Source of the DNA: Trema orientale
Lineage: Eukaryota > Streptophyta > Magnoliopsida > Rosales > Cannabaceae
DNA length: 64,000 nt
Direction: 5' to 3'
Assembly: GCA_002914845.1 (NCBI GenBank)
Contig: JXTC01000137.1
Coordinates: 155,925 to 219,924 of the forward strand
The position numbers and the translations under genes were made by a program. This document shows positions 50,508-62,726 of the stretch, piece after piece. The notes below the pieces were generated by a model, which searched no databases, was not told the DNA's origin, and saw only the letters and a program-made list of their open reading frames with translations. Position 1 is the stretch's first letter; every line of letters begins with the position of its first letter.

Positions 50508-53500
50508 TTCGGATCAAAGATGAATGATCAATATAGACCAAAATTCACATGTAATTAATTTAACATATCGAAAAATAGAGAAGACGTACACGTTTGTTAT
50601 TATTAATAATTTACCGAAATTAGATTTACAAACATGCATGACAAGAAAATTGTTATACGAGAACGGTCTTTCACCTAAATGCTACAATATTGTTCAATGG
50701 GCAATGTTTATGATCATTTATATGTCTTACGTACGTAATAAATATATTAATTCTTAACATTTGTCCTTCACCAGATGAAAGCACAGCTAGCTTTATAATA
50801 AAGCGTCCATGCCCGCCGATGATATTCAAGAGTTTTAGGTGTGTGTGTTTTTTTTTAATTATTTTTTTTTCAATTTTTTTATGTAATGATATTCAGGAGC
50901 TTTTGCCCCCATAATATACGCAAATTAAGGAACATTGTCTGCAATGAAAATGTAACACACACATATAAATACTTGTATCCCAATAGAAGAAAACATGAGC
51001 AATAACATGTATTAATGAAGACATGATAGCTAGTGTCAAGCATAATCATCTAACCGCAGCAATTGGAAACCCTCATATATATATATATATATATAAACGT
51101 ATATATATATGCGTGCCTAAAATTATATAAGGGAGGGGTTATTATAAATAAGATTATTATAATAAACATTATAAGGATCGATACATAAGTTCAATACTAC
51201 TGAATTTTGTTTACTGCTTGTTAAAGAGTACATTGTTCCATCCATTTCATCATCAAGAGGTGTCTACTTCAAGTATAGGACAAATATATGAATCCATAAA
51301 AAAAATAACTGTTTACGTAGTAAAATCCAACTTTTTATCTATACTAGCATATGTTTGAAATTAGCAGACGAGTTTACCGAACCAAAAAAAAAAAAAAAAC
51401 ATTACTATTGAAATTTCAAGCATCTTCTATCTTATAGTTATAGGTTGTTTAGAAATTTCGTTCTCATTATTTCTAGGCATAGATATATAAATAAATAAAA
51501 AGGTTTACTGTTGTTCATCAAAGTGATGACCCGGCAACTTTATCTATTATATATTTATTTTTTGACTACTTTGAATGGACTGAATTGAGGTCCAATGTGG
51601 AACCGAGTGCCCTCAAAATTAGCTTTCATAATTTTTTTCGGGAAGAGAGCAAGTTACATGAATTATCTAAAGCAACGTTAAGCTAGGGGCCACCAGAATA
51701 TTGAGGGAAACAATGAGTTAAGTCTTTATCATTTTTTCAGTTTTAAATAATATATGTTGGTTACAAAAAAAATCATACATCAATCTTAATTCAATCCTAC
51801 CAGAAAAGGCACACTAGTTAGAATATGGATCATGATGTGATAAATACTTTTATAATAAAAGCAATACATTCTACTTTTATAATAAAAGCAATACATTCTT
51901 CTTAGTAGATAGCTTAATTAGAATAGTTGCACTCTATTACATCTAAGGAAAGATCTACGGAATAATAGGAAATTTTTTAAGATTTAAATACCTTAACAAA
52001 TTACAGTATTATAAATTGGGTGTATAGAACATTCATATGCCAATTGTCAAGGAAATATCTATGTGCTTCACAAAGTAAATTGGCTTTAGTCGTATATTAA
52101 TTTAATTTAATTTAATTTAATTATTGCTTTGAAAGTCAGAACTTTCTGCTCCCCTTCCTCGTATATTAATCATATCAATCACCATCTTTCATTTAACCGT
52201 GCACTAAACAGTTTTTAAAAGCAATGTTGATATAATTATTTGATTGATACGATATAACTTTTAATTTTTTGGCTTTGTTATTTCTAATTAGTTTTTGATT
52301 CACTTCAAATATTTATAACTTTCTTTTTAAGCTAATTATAAAATACATCACAGAGATATTTGATCTTATGAAATTAATTAACTAGCTAGCTACGCCAAGA
52401 GTACTATTTATTGTAATTTTTTCTGACATGCATCACGTTTTGGGTGGTCATATAATATTTATGGGACCATAAGTGACAATTAAGTTCGGATTAATGAAAT
52501 AGCCAACCGAAGTTTTGGGTGGAAAGAAATTGGTGCGGATGTGACAGCTTTAATATCTTCACAAGCTATTCAAGATTTTGCTTTTTATTTTTTGTTTTGT
52601 TTTTGGGCAACAGTACTAGATATATGTAGCTTATAATTAACTTCTTGATCTTAAATTGTTGAATTATTTGTCCAATGATACCGTTCTCTGGTTCCACCAA
52701 ATAATGCAGATATACAAAATACAAATTTTAAAGCCACCTCACTGTATGTTTCTTTAATTTCTTAAGTTTATATACCACATTATCTTTACAAATTTTGAGA
52801 AATACAAAATTCGCTCATTATAGACAAATTTGACAGAGAATCGCATAGCTAGCTTGTTTGGACAAACCTTACCAATCAAATAAGGACAACGACTCCTAAC
52901 CGTTATTGTAGGGAGAAAATAGAAACAAAAACTTCACCCAACGAAAATCATTAAAAAATAAATAAATAAACAAAGAGGCATATAATTCAACCCAAATTTA
53001 TGAACCACATCATTTTAACGCAGTATGATCAACAGACATATTAATTAGTATTCATTATTGTTTATCAAATCATGTGGTTCTATTTGTCAAAAAAATAAAA
53101 TCATGTGGTTCTTAATGCACGATACTAAAAATATTGCTTTTTATCATATTATGTTACAGGGATAATGTTTTTTTTAGCATTTTTCTTATATTGATGCTTA
53201 AAGTACCGCGCAAATGTCAATATCTTCATAGTCATACGAAGAACAATATGTATATACTATTACCTATTTTTGTGTCAAATTTTATTTTATAGATCTGACA
53301 ATAGAGTGAATTTACAATGTGTATCTATCATTTACCCATTTTTGTGTCAAATTTTATTGTACAGATTACAAATAGCAGGATTTTTGTTTAGTAGGAACCA
53401 TAAATATATTTGTTCTATTTTGTGAGGCTATTCTGTATTTTGTCTATTTTTTAGGGGGTTTTATATAACTTTTGCCAAAAAATTCTAAATACGTTTAGAT

Positions 53501-54236
53501 ATTTAGATCCTTTTAAAATAAAAATAAAATTGAGTGGGGCTTGAGATCTCACTGGGCTTATTGTCCTTTCCTGCTTGATATTTACAAATATACATGACAA
53601 TTTGACTGATTGAAAATAAAGGTAATCTTTTTTTTTTTTGCTGGAAAAGGTAATCACCATTGATATAGTGAAATTTATAGCACTATTGAAAACTAATATG
53701 GAATGCCTCCCTTGTGCCCCTTATAACGCTGGCCTTTAGGGGTGTGTACAGTATTTAAAAGTCTTTTTTTTTTTTTTTATGGAACAGTGTTTAAAATCTG
53801 ACCAAACTAACATATTTACTTAAAACTAATCAATGAAAATTGGATATACAATTCTAATTGAATTGGATTGGATCTAATTTCCTCGTAACGAAATCGAATT
53901 GGTTGGTTGGTGGATTTGATACATATATATTCAAATACAACTGACTGACCAATATATACATAGACGTATGAATTTTTTTTTACTATTTTCCTTTTTTTCT
54001 TTATTGGTGTTTTCCAATTAATAGTACATTCATACGTACCAACACTTTGATCACACCTTTTTTATTATTCTTTTAGTTATGGTCGTTCTATTAATGGTCT
54101 CTTCTGGGACTTTTAAATACTAGTGTTAATTATATTACTTGACAGGACTTGTACTTCTGTTTAGTATTTATAACTTTTGAAACCTAACTTTGGTATATTT
54201 TTCATATTCTAGAGATAGAATTTTAAATTATTTTAT
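50508..54236. other. Gene-poor AT-rich region
   Basis: About 3.7 kb without supported genes. Contains an exact 27-bp tandem duplication (51846-51899), a TTTAA pentamer run (about 52100-52121), TA microsatellites (about 51078-51095), and short direct repeats of ATCATGTGGTTCT (about 53067 and 53099) and TTTTTGTGTCAAATTTTATT (about 53268 and 53339). Confidence 0.5.
51846..51899. repeat. Exact 27-bp tandem duplication
   Basis: ACTTTTATAATAAAAGCAAT followed by ACATTCT occurs twice in direct succession without differences; each unit contains the near-palindrome CTTTTATAATAAAAG. Confidence 0.9.
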
Positions 54237-54514
54237 GGGATAATATCACTTTTATACTTTGTATTCTGATACTTTGTGTTTTGGTTATCATCAATAGTGA
54301 CTCTTATATTTAATATTTGTTACAAATTTATATTTTAATAGTTTATTTTAAATTTTTTAAACCGTATGTTAATAAATTAACTGCTTTAAATTGGTGTCAA
54401 GATATAAATTTATAACTAATTTTAAATTTAAAGGTCAATGTTAATAATAACTAATATACGAAATACAATTTAAATAAAGTATCAAAATATAAAATATAGA
54501 GTTGACATTATCCC
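54237..54514. mobile_element. MITE with about 38-bp inverted repeats, upstream of the WD40 gene
   Basis: Left end GGGATAATATCACTTTTATA... and right end inward GGGATAATGTCAACTCTATA..., pairing on to ATTCTGATACTT/ATTTTGATACTT. Flanks TTATTTTAT and TTATCTTAT match at 8 of 9, again a Mutator-type duplication. 278 bp, non-coding, about 450 bp upstream of the WD40 TATA box. Confidence 0.82.
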
Positions 54515-54869
54515 TTATCTTATTATGTACAGTAATCTGAATAGTAAGCATTTTTTTTTAAATTCGTTGCCAATTAATATTATAGAACCGACTACTAATA
54601 TATTTCACTGTTTTGTCAACACAAAAATCCTGACACCCAGGATCGTAAATTTACCACGATACAGTTGCAAACAACAAACTCATATGGGTGGCCTTTGTCT
54701 GAGCAGTGAGCACCGAGTACTGATTCCAATGCTTGTGCTCCCAATATTATCCACCAATAAAAATTCATCACCAAGGGACCGGCTTTCCTACACGTCACCT
54801 TTTTGCCAACACACACTCAAACCTGCTTTTAGATCCAACTGTATCTTCGCCTTGAAAGTACACATTCCG

Positions 54870-55009
54870 TCCATTTCCACTTCCCCTTCCCTTAATTTCC
54901 GTTTCCCTTTCCATATCCTTTTCCCCCCATCTTTCCCTCCTTCCTTTTCCCTCCTTTCTCTATATATACTTCTTAACCACTTGCCCCCTTTTCCCTTCAC
55001 TCACTCAAC
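54870..55009 (+). promoter_or_regulatory. Core promoter of the WD40 gene: pyrimidine-rich tract and TATA box
   Basis: A dense C/T tract (about 54877-54960: CCACTTCCCCTTCCC, CCCTCCTTCC) leads to TCTATATATA at about 54959-54968. With the usual spacing, transcription would start near 54993-55000, giving a very short leader before the ATG at 55010. A second in-frame ATG follows five codons later (55025) and could be used instead. Confidence 0.55.
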
Positions 55010-56380
55010 ATGGGAATAGTCATCATGGAATGCCACCACCAAACCTTGAACTGTACGGATCATCATCCTAACCCGCCTCCTCTTCTTCAACCACCTCCCG
55101 ACGATCATGATCGTGATGATCATCAATATTCTCCTCATCATCTTCGTTATTCAAATTCGAATTACCTCTCTTCTCAGCGGAGCCTCCAATCCGTCCCTTC
55201 CCTCGCCTCAACAAATTCAAAGCCCCATAATACTAGTATTCACTGCCAATATTGCCTAATTGCCAATTTTAGACCCCACTCAACCTACGTATCTTCCATC
55301 ACTCTCTCCGGGAAGCTCCTCTTCACCGGCTCTTCCGACCGAGAGATCGGCTCCTGGAATGCTAATAATAACAATAACAATAATAATAACAACAACAACA
55401 ACAACAAGAACGTCATCTCGGCCGGAAACGGCGCGGTAAAATCGCTAGTCGTCTCCGGCGACATGCTCTTCAGCGCACACCAAGACCACAAAATCCGGGT
55501 GTGGAAAATCGAGAGCAGCGACGACAATAACAGCAACGACGACGACGACCACCATGAGACCAAGTACACGCGCGTGGCCACGCTCCCGACGCTAGGGGAC
55601 CGGGCGGCGAGGCTCCTCCTCCCGAAGAACCACGTGCAGATCCGCCGCCACAAGAGCTGCACGTGGGTCCACCACGTGGACGCGGTGTCCGCCCTGGCCC
55701 TGTCCCCAGACGACCGGTTCCTCTACTCGGTGTCGTGGGACCGGACCCTGAAGATATGGCGGACTAGCGACTTCAAGTGCTTGGAGTCCGTCGCCAACGC
55801 CCACGACGACGCGATAAACGCCGTCGCCTTGTCGCACGACGGCGTCGTCTACACGGGCTCGGCGGACAAGAGGATCAAGGCGTGGAGGAGGCGGAGAGAC
55901 CCGGGGGACAAGAGACACTCCTTGGTCTGCACGTTGGAGAAGCACAATTCGGGGATCAACGCCCTGGCGCTGAGCGACGACGGGTCGTTTCTGTACTCGG
56001 GGGCGAGCGACAGGTCGATTGTCGTTTGGGAGAGAATTCTCAATGAGGGTGACGAAGGAATTAATGTTGTCGTTTTGGGGGCGCTGAGAGGGCATGGCAA
56101 GGCAATACTGTGTTTGGCGGTGGTTGAGGATTTGGTGTTCAGTGGTTCGGCGGATAGAACGGTTAGAGTGTGGAGAGGGATTGAGAGGAGTTACTCTTGC
56201 CTGGCTGTCTTGGAAGGTCACACTGGCCCAGTCAAGTGTCTAACGGCTGCCAGTGTGGATCAAAATTGTGTTACGACATCGTCGTCTGAGGATGATAATT
56301 CTTACCTCATTTACAGTGGGGGGTTGGACTGTGAAGTTAGAGTCTGGCAAATCATTGTTCCTAATCATGATTTTCTCTAG
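55010..56380 (+). CDS. WD40-repeat protein, JINGUBANG-like, intronless
   Basis: 456-aa seven-bladed beta-propeller scaffold predicted, one exon. N-terminal 75 residues are low complexity (His/Pro/Asp/Ser-rich). WD repeats, by their GSxD...W endings: about 92-116 (GSSDREIGSW), 143-165 (DHKIRVWKI), 224-250 (SVSWDRTLKIW), 263-292 (GSADKRIKAW), 313-340 (GASDRSIVVW), 362-388 (GSADRTVRVW), 404-446 (GGLDCEVRVW). Residues 119-132 are 14 Asn in a row, encoded by AAT/AAC repeats between blades 1 and 2. The KCLESV-NAHDDAINAV and HTGPVKCLTA segments resemble Arabidopsis JGB (At2g26490) and relatives (At1g24130, At3g50390), a small family often intronless; JGB restrains pollen germination with TCP4. The middle of the gene is far more GC-rich than its surroundings. 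No enzyme activity expected; the partner is unknown. Confidence 0.93.
   Translation: MGIVIMECHHQTLNCTDHHPNPPPLLQPPPDDHDRDDHQYSPHHLRYSNSNYLSSQRSLQSVPSLASTNSKPHNTSIHCQYCLIANFRPHSTYVSSITLSGKLLFTGSSDREIGSWNANNNNNNNNNNNNNNKNVISAGNGAVKSLVVSGDMLFSAHQDHKIRVWKIESSDDNNSNDDDDHHETKYTRVATLPTLGDRAARLLLPKNHVQIRRHKSCTWVHHVDAVSALALSPDDRFLYSVSWDRTLKIWRTSDFKCLESVANAHDDAINAVALSHDGVVYTGSADKRIKAWRRRRDPGDKRHSLVCTLEKHNSGINALALSDDGSFLYSGASDRSIVVWERILNEGDEGINVVVLGALRGHGKAILCLAVVEDLVFSGSADRTVRVWRGIERSYSCLAVLEGHTGPVKCLTAASVDQNCVTTSSSEDDNSYLIYSGGLDCEVRVWQIIVPNHDFL
55361..55408 (+). repeat. Coding AAT/AAC microsatellite
   Basis: Encodes the poly-asparagine run of the WD40 protein. The mixture of AAT and AAC suggests some age, but the 3' half is a pure AAC run, so length may vary between individuals. 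Confidence 0.9.
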
Positions 56381-58369
56381 AAAGGTTTTTTCTTTTTTAA
56401 TATTTTTTATGTAAATGTTTTTAAGGGATTTGGTGTATATATTATGGGAGAGAAATTGCGTATGTTTTGTTTTATTTTTATTTGTTTTATTATTATATGA
56501 TTTTTCTGGCTGGTTTGGAGGTCAGAAGAGAGATTAGATTAGATTTTTTTTTTTTTTTGAAGTCTGTTTTTGGGAAGCTTAAGCCTAGTATACAATTAAG
56601 AGGCTGATCATTACCCCCAAAAAAAAAAAAAAGAATTAAGAGGCTGATTAAGCTTGAAAGCCGTACTGGGTCTTGGTTTTTAAATGCGAGTTATGGGTGT
56701 GATTGACTTTGATGTACTGTGAACTGATTGAATTTCACTGTTTTTGTGAGTTTAATGTTAGCCAACTGTCTAATAAATGTATGATGAGACCTTTTGAGAG
56801 AGATGGAGACCTTTTAGCCATATATATTATATTTGTAGGCAATATTTTCTTTTTCGAAATAATTTTTTTGGGAATATCTTGTGTTATATAATACAAAGAG
56901 ATTATATATTTACAAATAAATATATATTTATATAGGACCATAATTTAATAGTTATTTTTTTAACTATTTATAAGTATTTTTTTTAGTTATTAGATTATTA
57001 TCTAAAAGCTATTATAATGAAAAAAATATATAAATACATATTATGAAATTTAATTTGATAAAATAATACTTATAAATAGATCTAATATTTAAAGATATTG
57101 AAACATGATATGTTTACTTTTGGTTGACAAAGATTAGTTAAATTGTGGGAAAGAGACTAGGTGTTTGGATAGAGATCATTTCTTCTAGAATCTTACATCA
57201 TCTTCTTGCGAATCTATAAGCCCTGTAACGTCACACATCTATAAACCTTGTAATGTCACAGTTAAAAATCAAATTATGATGAAGTAATACTATAAAATTA
57301 ACAACCTTACCGTAAGAGCAATTATATGACTATTATTTCAAAAAACAAAAAAAAAGCAATTATATGACTACAGATAAATGAAGATAAGATAATGTACACT
57401 TTTTTTATAAAAAATGAGTTAACATAGATGCAACAAGTGTCACCATTTTTTATTTTTTTATTTTTTTAAAAAAGTTAAGGATTAGTTGGATTGTGGGCCA
57501 TAATGGTGACAAAATGAGCAAAATTAAGGATTTGAAAATTGTAAGGCTTACTCTCTATTCTTACCGTCGATTTTCTTTGTCCACATTCTCAATTATCAAT
57601 GTAGGTTTTGCTTCTATACGAAATCAAAGTTATTATATCGCAATCCTTCCATACTAGAAACTATTAATAATAATATAATTTTTTCTAAAGTGGCAGGTAG
57701 GACAAGGTTAAAATTTTTTAATGAAACTTTGCTGGTAAAAGAGAAATCCATGATATGAAACAACTGTTATATTAAACTTTAAAGAAAAAGGAATGAATGG
57801 AAATTCCATTAAGATCGGAAAGGAATATAACACCTGGCTTAATAATGGATGTTGATCCTAGAAGCATTAATTATAGGAATTTATGCTTAGCTAGCTTGGA
57901 CCTGTGTTGGGGTTGGCACAACAAGATCTTCATCTTAATGGTGAAAAATTTTGTCCATTTTTTTATTCAAGATATGATGTACTCTTTGATGAGCAATGTC
58001 TTACGGAAGCAAACAAAAATCCTCTTAATTTTTTTTAGTTAAAAGGGTTGGGATTCAAACTTTAAACTTTAACATTAGGAGTGTGGTGTTAGGAAAAGAA
58101 AATCGATACATCTTAGAAATCGATCAAACCACACTGTATCACGCCAATATTTGGCCATTTTTTCAATTATGTGATTTAATATGATCTATAAAATCCTCAA
58201 TGCAACTTTGTAGTTTTGCACGTTAATTTGAGAAATTTTATTTGTGTTCATATATTTAATAATGCTTATAACATTTTTACTTACGTTATTTTTTATTTGT
58301 AAATGTTTTGTAGAACGAATTTTTATAATTAGAAGTTTTTTTTTAAGGTAAAAAAGAAGTTTATTATTA
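56381..58369. other. WD40 3' UTR and AT-rich intergenic sequence
   Basis: Begins with the 3' untranslated region of the WD40 gene. Contains a spaced duplication of AATTAAGAGGCTGAT (about 56595 and 56634) and of CTATAA(G/A)CC(C/T)TGTAA (about 57213 and 57240). No gene recognised. Confidence 0.45.
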
Positions 58370-58762
58370 AAATAAAACAACTGCTACAATATGAATATTA
58401 TAACAAGAAATTTCCCAATGACAAAACAAACCATGAATACTCAAAAAACTAATCTTAGCACGTGTATGGGTCGCTTCATTCCCGGAACGAAAGATGAAGT
58501 GACAAGAGTCACCACTAACGCTATCTTTTAATAAAAAGCTTGTATAACTAATAGTATTACTATACATACCATTAGAGGAGTTTATCATACCCCAACAACG
58601 TTGAAATCAATTTCTACCATATGGACAGTAAATCTCAGAGACACCACAAGATTCAATTCTTTATTATCTCGAAATAATATACTAACCTCAACAGCCTCCG
58701 TCTTAGTGAACTGTGTAGCATCTACATTGAATTTTTTTCAGATTTGGATCATAAAAAATTCA
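58370..58762 (-). mobile_element. LINE fragment: RNase H domain remnant
   Basis: The minus strand reads KKFNVDATQFTKTEAVEVSI (compare the RNase H start KxNVDAA) and, further on, SVSGDSCHFIFRSGNEATHT (compare F-H-R-GN--AH-LA near the domain end), followed by a typical C-terminal stretch. This is the 3' part of a plant L1-type LINE; no RT is seen upstream, so it is severely 5' truncated and broken. Confidence 0.6.
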
Positions 58763-59838
58763 GATCTAAAAAAAAAAACACAAAACAAAAAAAAAACTAA
58801 ATAATATAAGCGAAACCTACGCAGATCTAGAATTTGGTAGGACAAAACTCCTATAAGAATAAATTTATAGAAACAAAACCTTCGCACAAAAGGAAGGGCT
58901 ATTGAAAGAGGAAAAAAAAAAAAAAAACTAAAAAATTCTACTAGAGAGGACCTTCCTCTATGATGAAATGGAGATCTCGATAGAAAAGAAAGTTGTAGAA
59001 GTAATATTTTTGGATATCATATATAAAAGAACAAATAGTTTAGAAAGAGTAATAGACAAACTTTTCAATTGGCCAAAATTGTCAAACCCAAAGCAAAATT
59101 TGCTAAACTCATTTTTAATGCATGATGTAACTGTTTATCAAAAAAATATATATATATGTAACTGTGGAAACCAAACTACACCAAAAATTTAGTTGTGATT
59201 TAGTTTGATTTCTCCAAACTATTTCAAACCAAATTGGGAATTTCATAAACTATTTCAATCAAATCACACTGCAAACACTCTTAATTAGGGGTGAATGAAG
59301 ATTCGAATATTAAAAGTCAACATTGGATTCAAAGAATTGAGTGTGGTTACTAATTAGACTAACTTTTTGAATTTATTTTATCTTTTATTTTTAATTTTTT
59401 TGCCCTTTTGGTAAAGACACTCCTACTTCCCATTTGGCATTACAACAATTTGTCTGAAAAAAAAATAAAAGTCAGTATTCATAATTAAATCTCACACAGT
59501 ACTCTTTTCAGTATTTGTGATTGTGTGCAAATTGTGCTCTTTTAAATTTCATATATTTTTCTGATCACTTGCTATCCTCTGGTTATTTTGTGCTGCCGAA
59601 TCCTTTACCTTACAATCTTTATAGAAAGATCAAATGCAACAGTAATCAGTTCAATAATAGTTTTGTTAAATAAATGAATAGGTTTTGAAGTTTGTCAGCA
59701 TTTTTTTTCCGTTAAAAAAAAAAAGGTTATCATTGAATTGAGGAATTTTGCATATGGTGATTTGCGTCCTATAAAATACCATTAACTTTTCTGACAAAGC
59801 TAATTTTGTCACAAATGCATCTCTCAAATAAATATATG

Positions 59839-59839
59839 G

Positions 59840-59882
<43 letters not shown>

Positions 59883-59886
59883 TCAC
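59839..59886. repeat. TC microsatellite
   Basis: GATCTCTCTC... with about 18 TC units followed by CACTCTCTCAC. The ERERER reading frame on the other strand is an artefact of it. Confidence 0.95.
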
Positions 59887-60107
59887 TTTTTAAAGCCAAA
59901 AAGAGAGTTTTTCATAAAAATCAGACTTTTAACCTTTTTTTTGGTGTCTTTTCTTCAATAAATTACACGTTCACAGGAGTTTAGAAGATGCTTTTTCAAT
60001 GTAATTAATAACGCACCTAAATAAGAAAATGGGACAAATGTTCACTAATATATTTTTTCATAATAACGTGAATAACGTTAATCAACTAAACCAACAAGCA
60101 TTAGAAA

Positions 60108-60398
60108 ATGATTATACAAACAAAGGAAGCTTTTTCCAATAACGTGAATAACGTTTCTACTAAGTGATTGATTCTCCATGGAAAACCCATACTCTTTTAA
60201 GTATCAGTTCCTCCTTCTGAAGCCTACCATCTTAATTCTAATAATTATTAGGTAGATCCCACAAGAAATCGAAGCAAACCCAATATTTAAAATCATAAGA
60301 ATCAAAAATAAATTTTTCTTAAGTTGGTGTTTTACTTAACTAAGCAGTTATATAATGATTAGATAAACACAAGAAGCTTTTTCCAATAACGTGAATAA
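60108..60398. repeat. Spaced direct repeat, about 45 bp
   Basis: AATGATTA-A-AAACA-A-GAAGCTTTTTCC then AATAACGTGAATAA occurs at about 60108-60154 and 60354-60398; the core AATAACGTGAATAACGTTA also occurs at about 60062-60080. Confidence 0.8.
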
Positions 60399-62726
60399 GT
60401 TTCCAAGTTAAAATAAATAAAATAAATTAAAATTACAAGCTCACACGAAAATACCATAATTAGTGTTCCCTTTTGAACGAACCCAAACTTCTTGAATACA
60501 ATTGTACTGTTGGAAAGAAAAAGAAAGGAAAAAAAAGAAGCCTGACCAAACATCAAATGAAAATAAACAATGCCAGAAGGTAAAAGATGCTTACATCATA
60601 TGTTTACTTTTGATTTAAGGCCTTGATCCGTACGACATCGAAGTGGCAGTCTAAGATTATAGTGGCATAAATAAATCAATTTAGCACTAATCATACTTTT
60701 TCATAGGCTTTAACTTTGGCTCGAAATATTATATGTATATAATAAAATATATATATATATGTGCGTGTTGCGTTGTATGTAGTCTTGTTCCAATAAAAAC
60801 AAAGATTGGTCCTGCTTTACGTAGATCTTCACATGTAATTAGTAATACAACATAGTATTTACGTAATTTTGCACGGAAATAACGTAACTAAACACGAATT
60901 AACTAGTGTTACTTCCCCATGTATGAACTTATATATGATGTTTTTTCTCTTTTCTGTGCCTAGTTACATTAGTTTTGCACAAAATTGCATATATGTATTA
61001 TATATCTTAGTAGTTTATAATGAACAGATAGCTTTACACCCATATATGTGTGTAAATATGTCTATATATAAAGAAGAGGGGAGTTAGGTAAGTGTCAATT
61101 TTCCCATAGCTCCACATACATAAATAAATTTTTGTACATATGCAGAGAATGTTGAATTTAATTTAACCGACATAGAAAAAGGTAGAAGATGGATTTAATA
61201 TTCTTTCTCTATAAATTACTGGTTTACAAAAAGGGAAAAATCAAACCTACTCTCCCTCCCTTCCCCTGTAGCTCGAATAATGTTGTAGAGAGTATAGAGC
61301 TCCTTGTGCATGTGATATAGCAGACTTGTCTGAAGAAAAAGTTCTTATCTCCTGAATTTTATATTAAGAATGCTTCTTTAATGCCCAAAAAGTAATTGGG
61401 TTACTGGCACTTTTGTGTGTTTGGCATAGAAAATATCCCAGTAGAATATTTGGCCTAAGGTGGATTATATTAGTAAACTACCTTACTGAACCTTGATGGA
61501 GAGGCACGTGTATGCATATACATCACACACAGAGAGATCATGGACCTAAAACTGGGAGATATCTTATATTAGCTGGAATCCAATAGATCTTGCCAAAAAT
61601 ATTTGGCAGTTGTTCTTGATCATCTAGTTCAAGACAAGAACAACATTTGCAGTCATAATTAGGAAAAAAAAAATATCTATATATACAGCACCAAAAAGTG
61701 CAAAAATATATATAGCACGAAAAAAAAAAAAAAAAATGCAGTTATGTTGTGTCCTAAGATTTGTATGTATATATAAATCATGCTATAATCCAAGACAAAA
61801 ATGGCAATCTGGAACTAATCAGAAACTAGTGTATTGATGACTAAACTAGAAACAATAGGCAAAAACGACGATCATACATGTGCAACCCAAATATTAGTTG
61901 TCCTAACTCAATACTTAATCACGCTTTATGAATTCCTGGAATAATAATAAGGGTGAGAATAGCAAATTTTCTAATCTAGTGCAAATTAATCTTCTATATC
62001 AAGAATGCTTCTTTGACACCCAAAATGACACATTCACCCATTCAAAGGTTCACAAGCAAAAATTTCTGAGACATGTTTTGTGAAGAGATCTACTTAGTTC
62101 CTCATTCCTAATCAGCAGTACTGTAATAGTTATCAAGTTATTTCTCAAGCAGGGCAATATCTCAGTGCTGTTTTTGTGGATTCTTTGTCAGTTTAGTCCT
62201 CTACATTTTAGCATCACTAAATATAGATCATAAAAATACTCGTCTTCAGAGTATTAACCAAGAGCTAATAGCAGGTTTTCTCAATTCCACTAAATTACTT
62301 TTAGAACATTGCAAGCTATACAAAGTGCTTGCTGTTTGGGGTTTCTTTCTTCTTTTTACTTCTCATAAAGACATAAACATGGTGTTTTCTTTTTAGCTAC
62401 ATCATTAAACATAGTTCTCACTACTAAGAAAACCTTATTCACCCAACAACAGCCAAAGAGAAGTTTGATGATGTTCTTTACCTTACACAATAACTATTTC
62501 CTACATTTGCCTCCCCTGATTTCCACAAGAAATATGACAACAATAAATGAATAATTGCATATAGCGCTCAACAAGCAACCATAGTGGATTGAAAGGTACA
62601 TATCATTCATAGAATTACTCAAATTACAAAGAGATACTGTAACATTTTCTCATTACAAGTTATCAAAAAAAATTTGGTGAGAAAGGCAACAGCTAAAACA
62701 ACCTTACAAATATGCATCTAAATAGT

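Larger units (their letters stand above)
58763..62726. other. Gene-poor AT-rich region
   Basis: About 4 kb with no supported gene. Contains the TC microsatellite at 59839-59886 and a dispersed repeat (60108-60398). The part adjacent to 62727 is probably the 3' UTR of the methyltransferase gene. Confidence 0.45.

Noticed and set aside
55592-56221. 209-codon antisense open frame over the WD40 gene
   Set aside because: It is a by-product of the high GC of the sense gene; it has no family features, and the sense frame has clear WD40 repeats.
59666-59899. Frame with an ERERER run
   Set aside because: Translation of the TC microsatellite.
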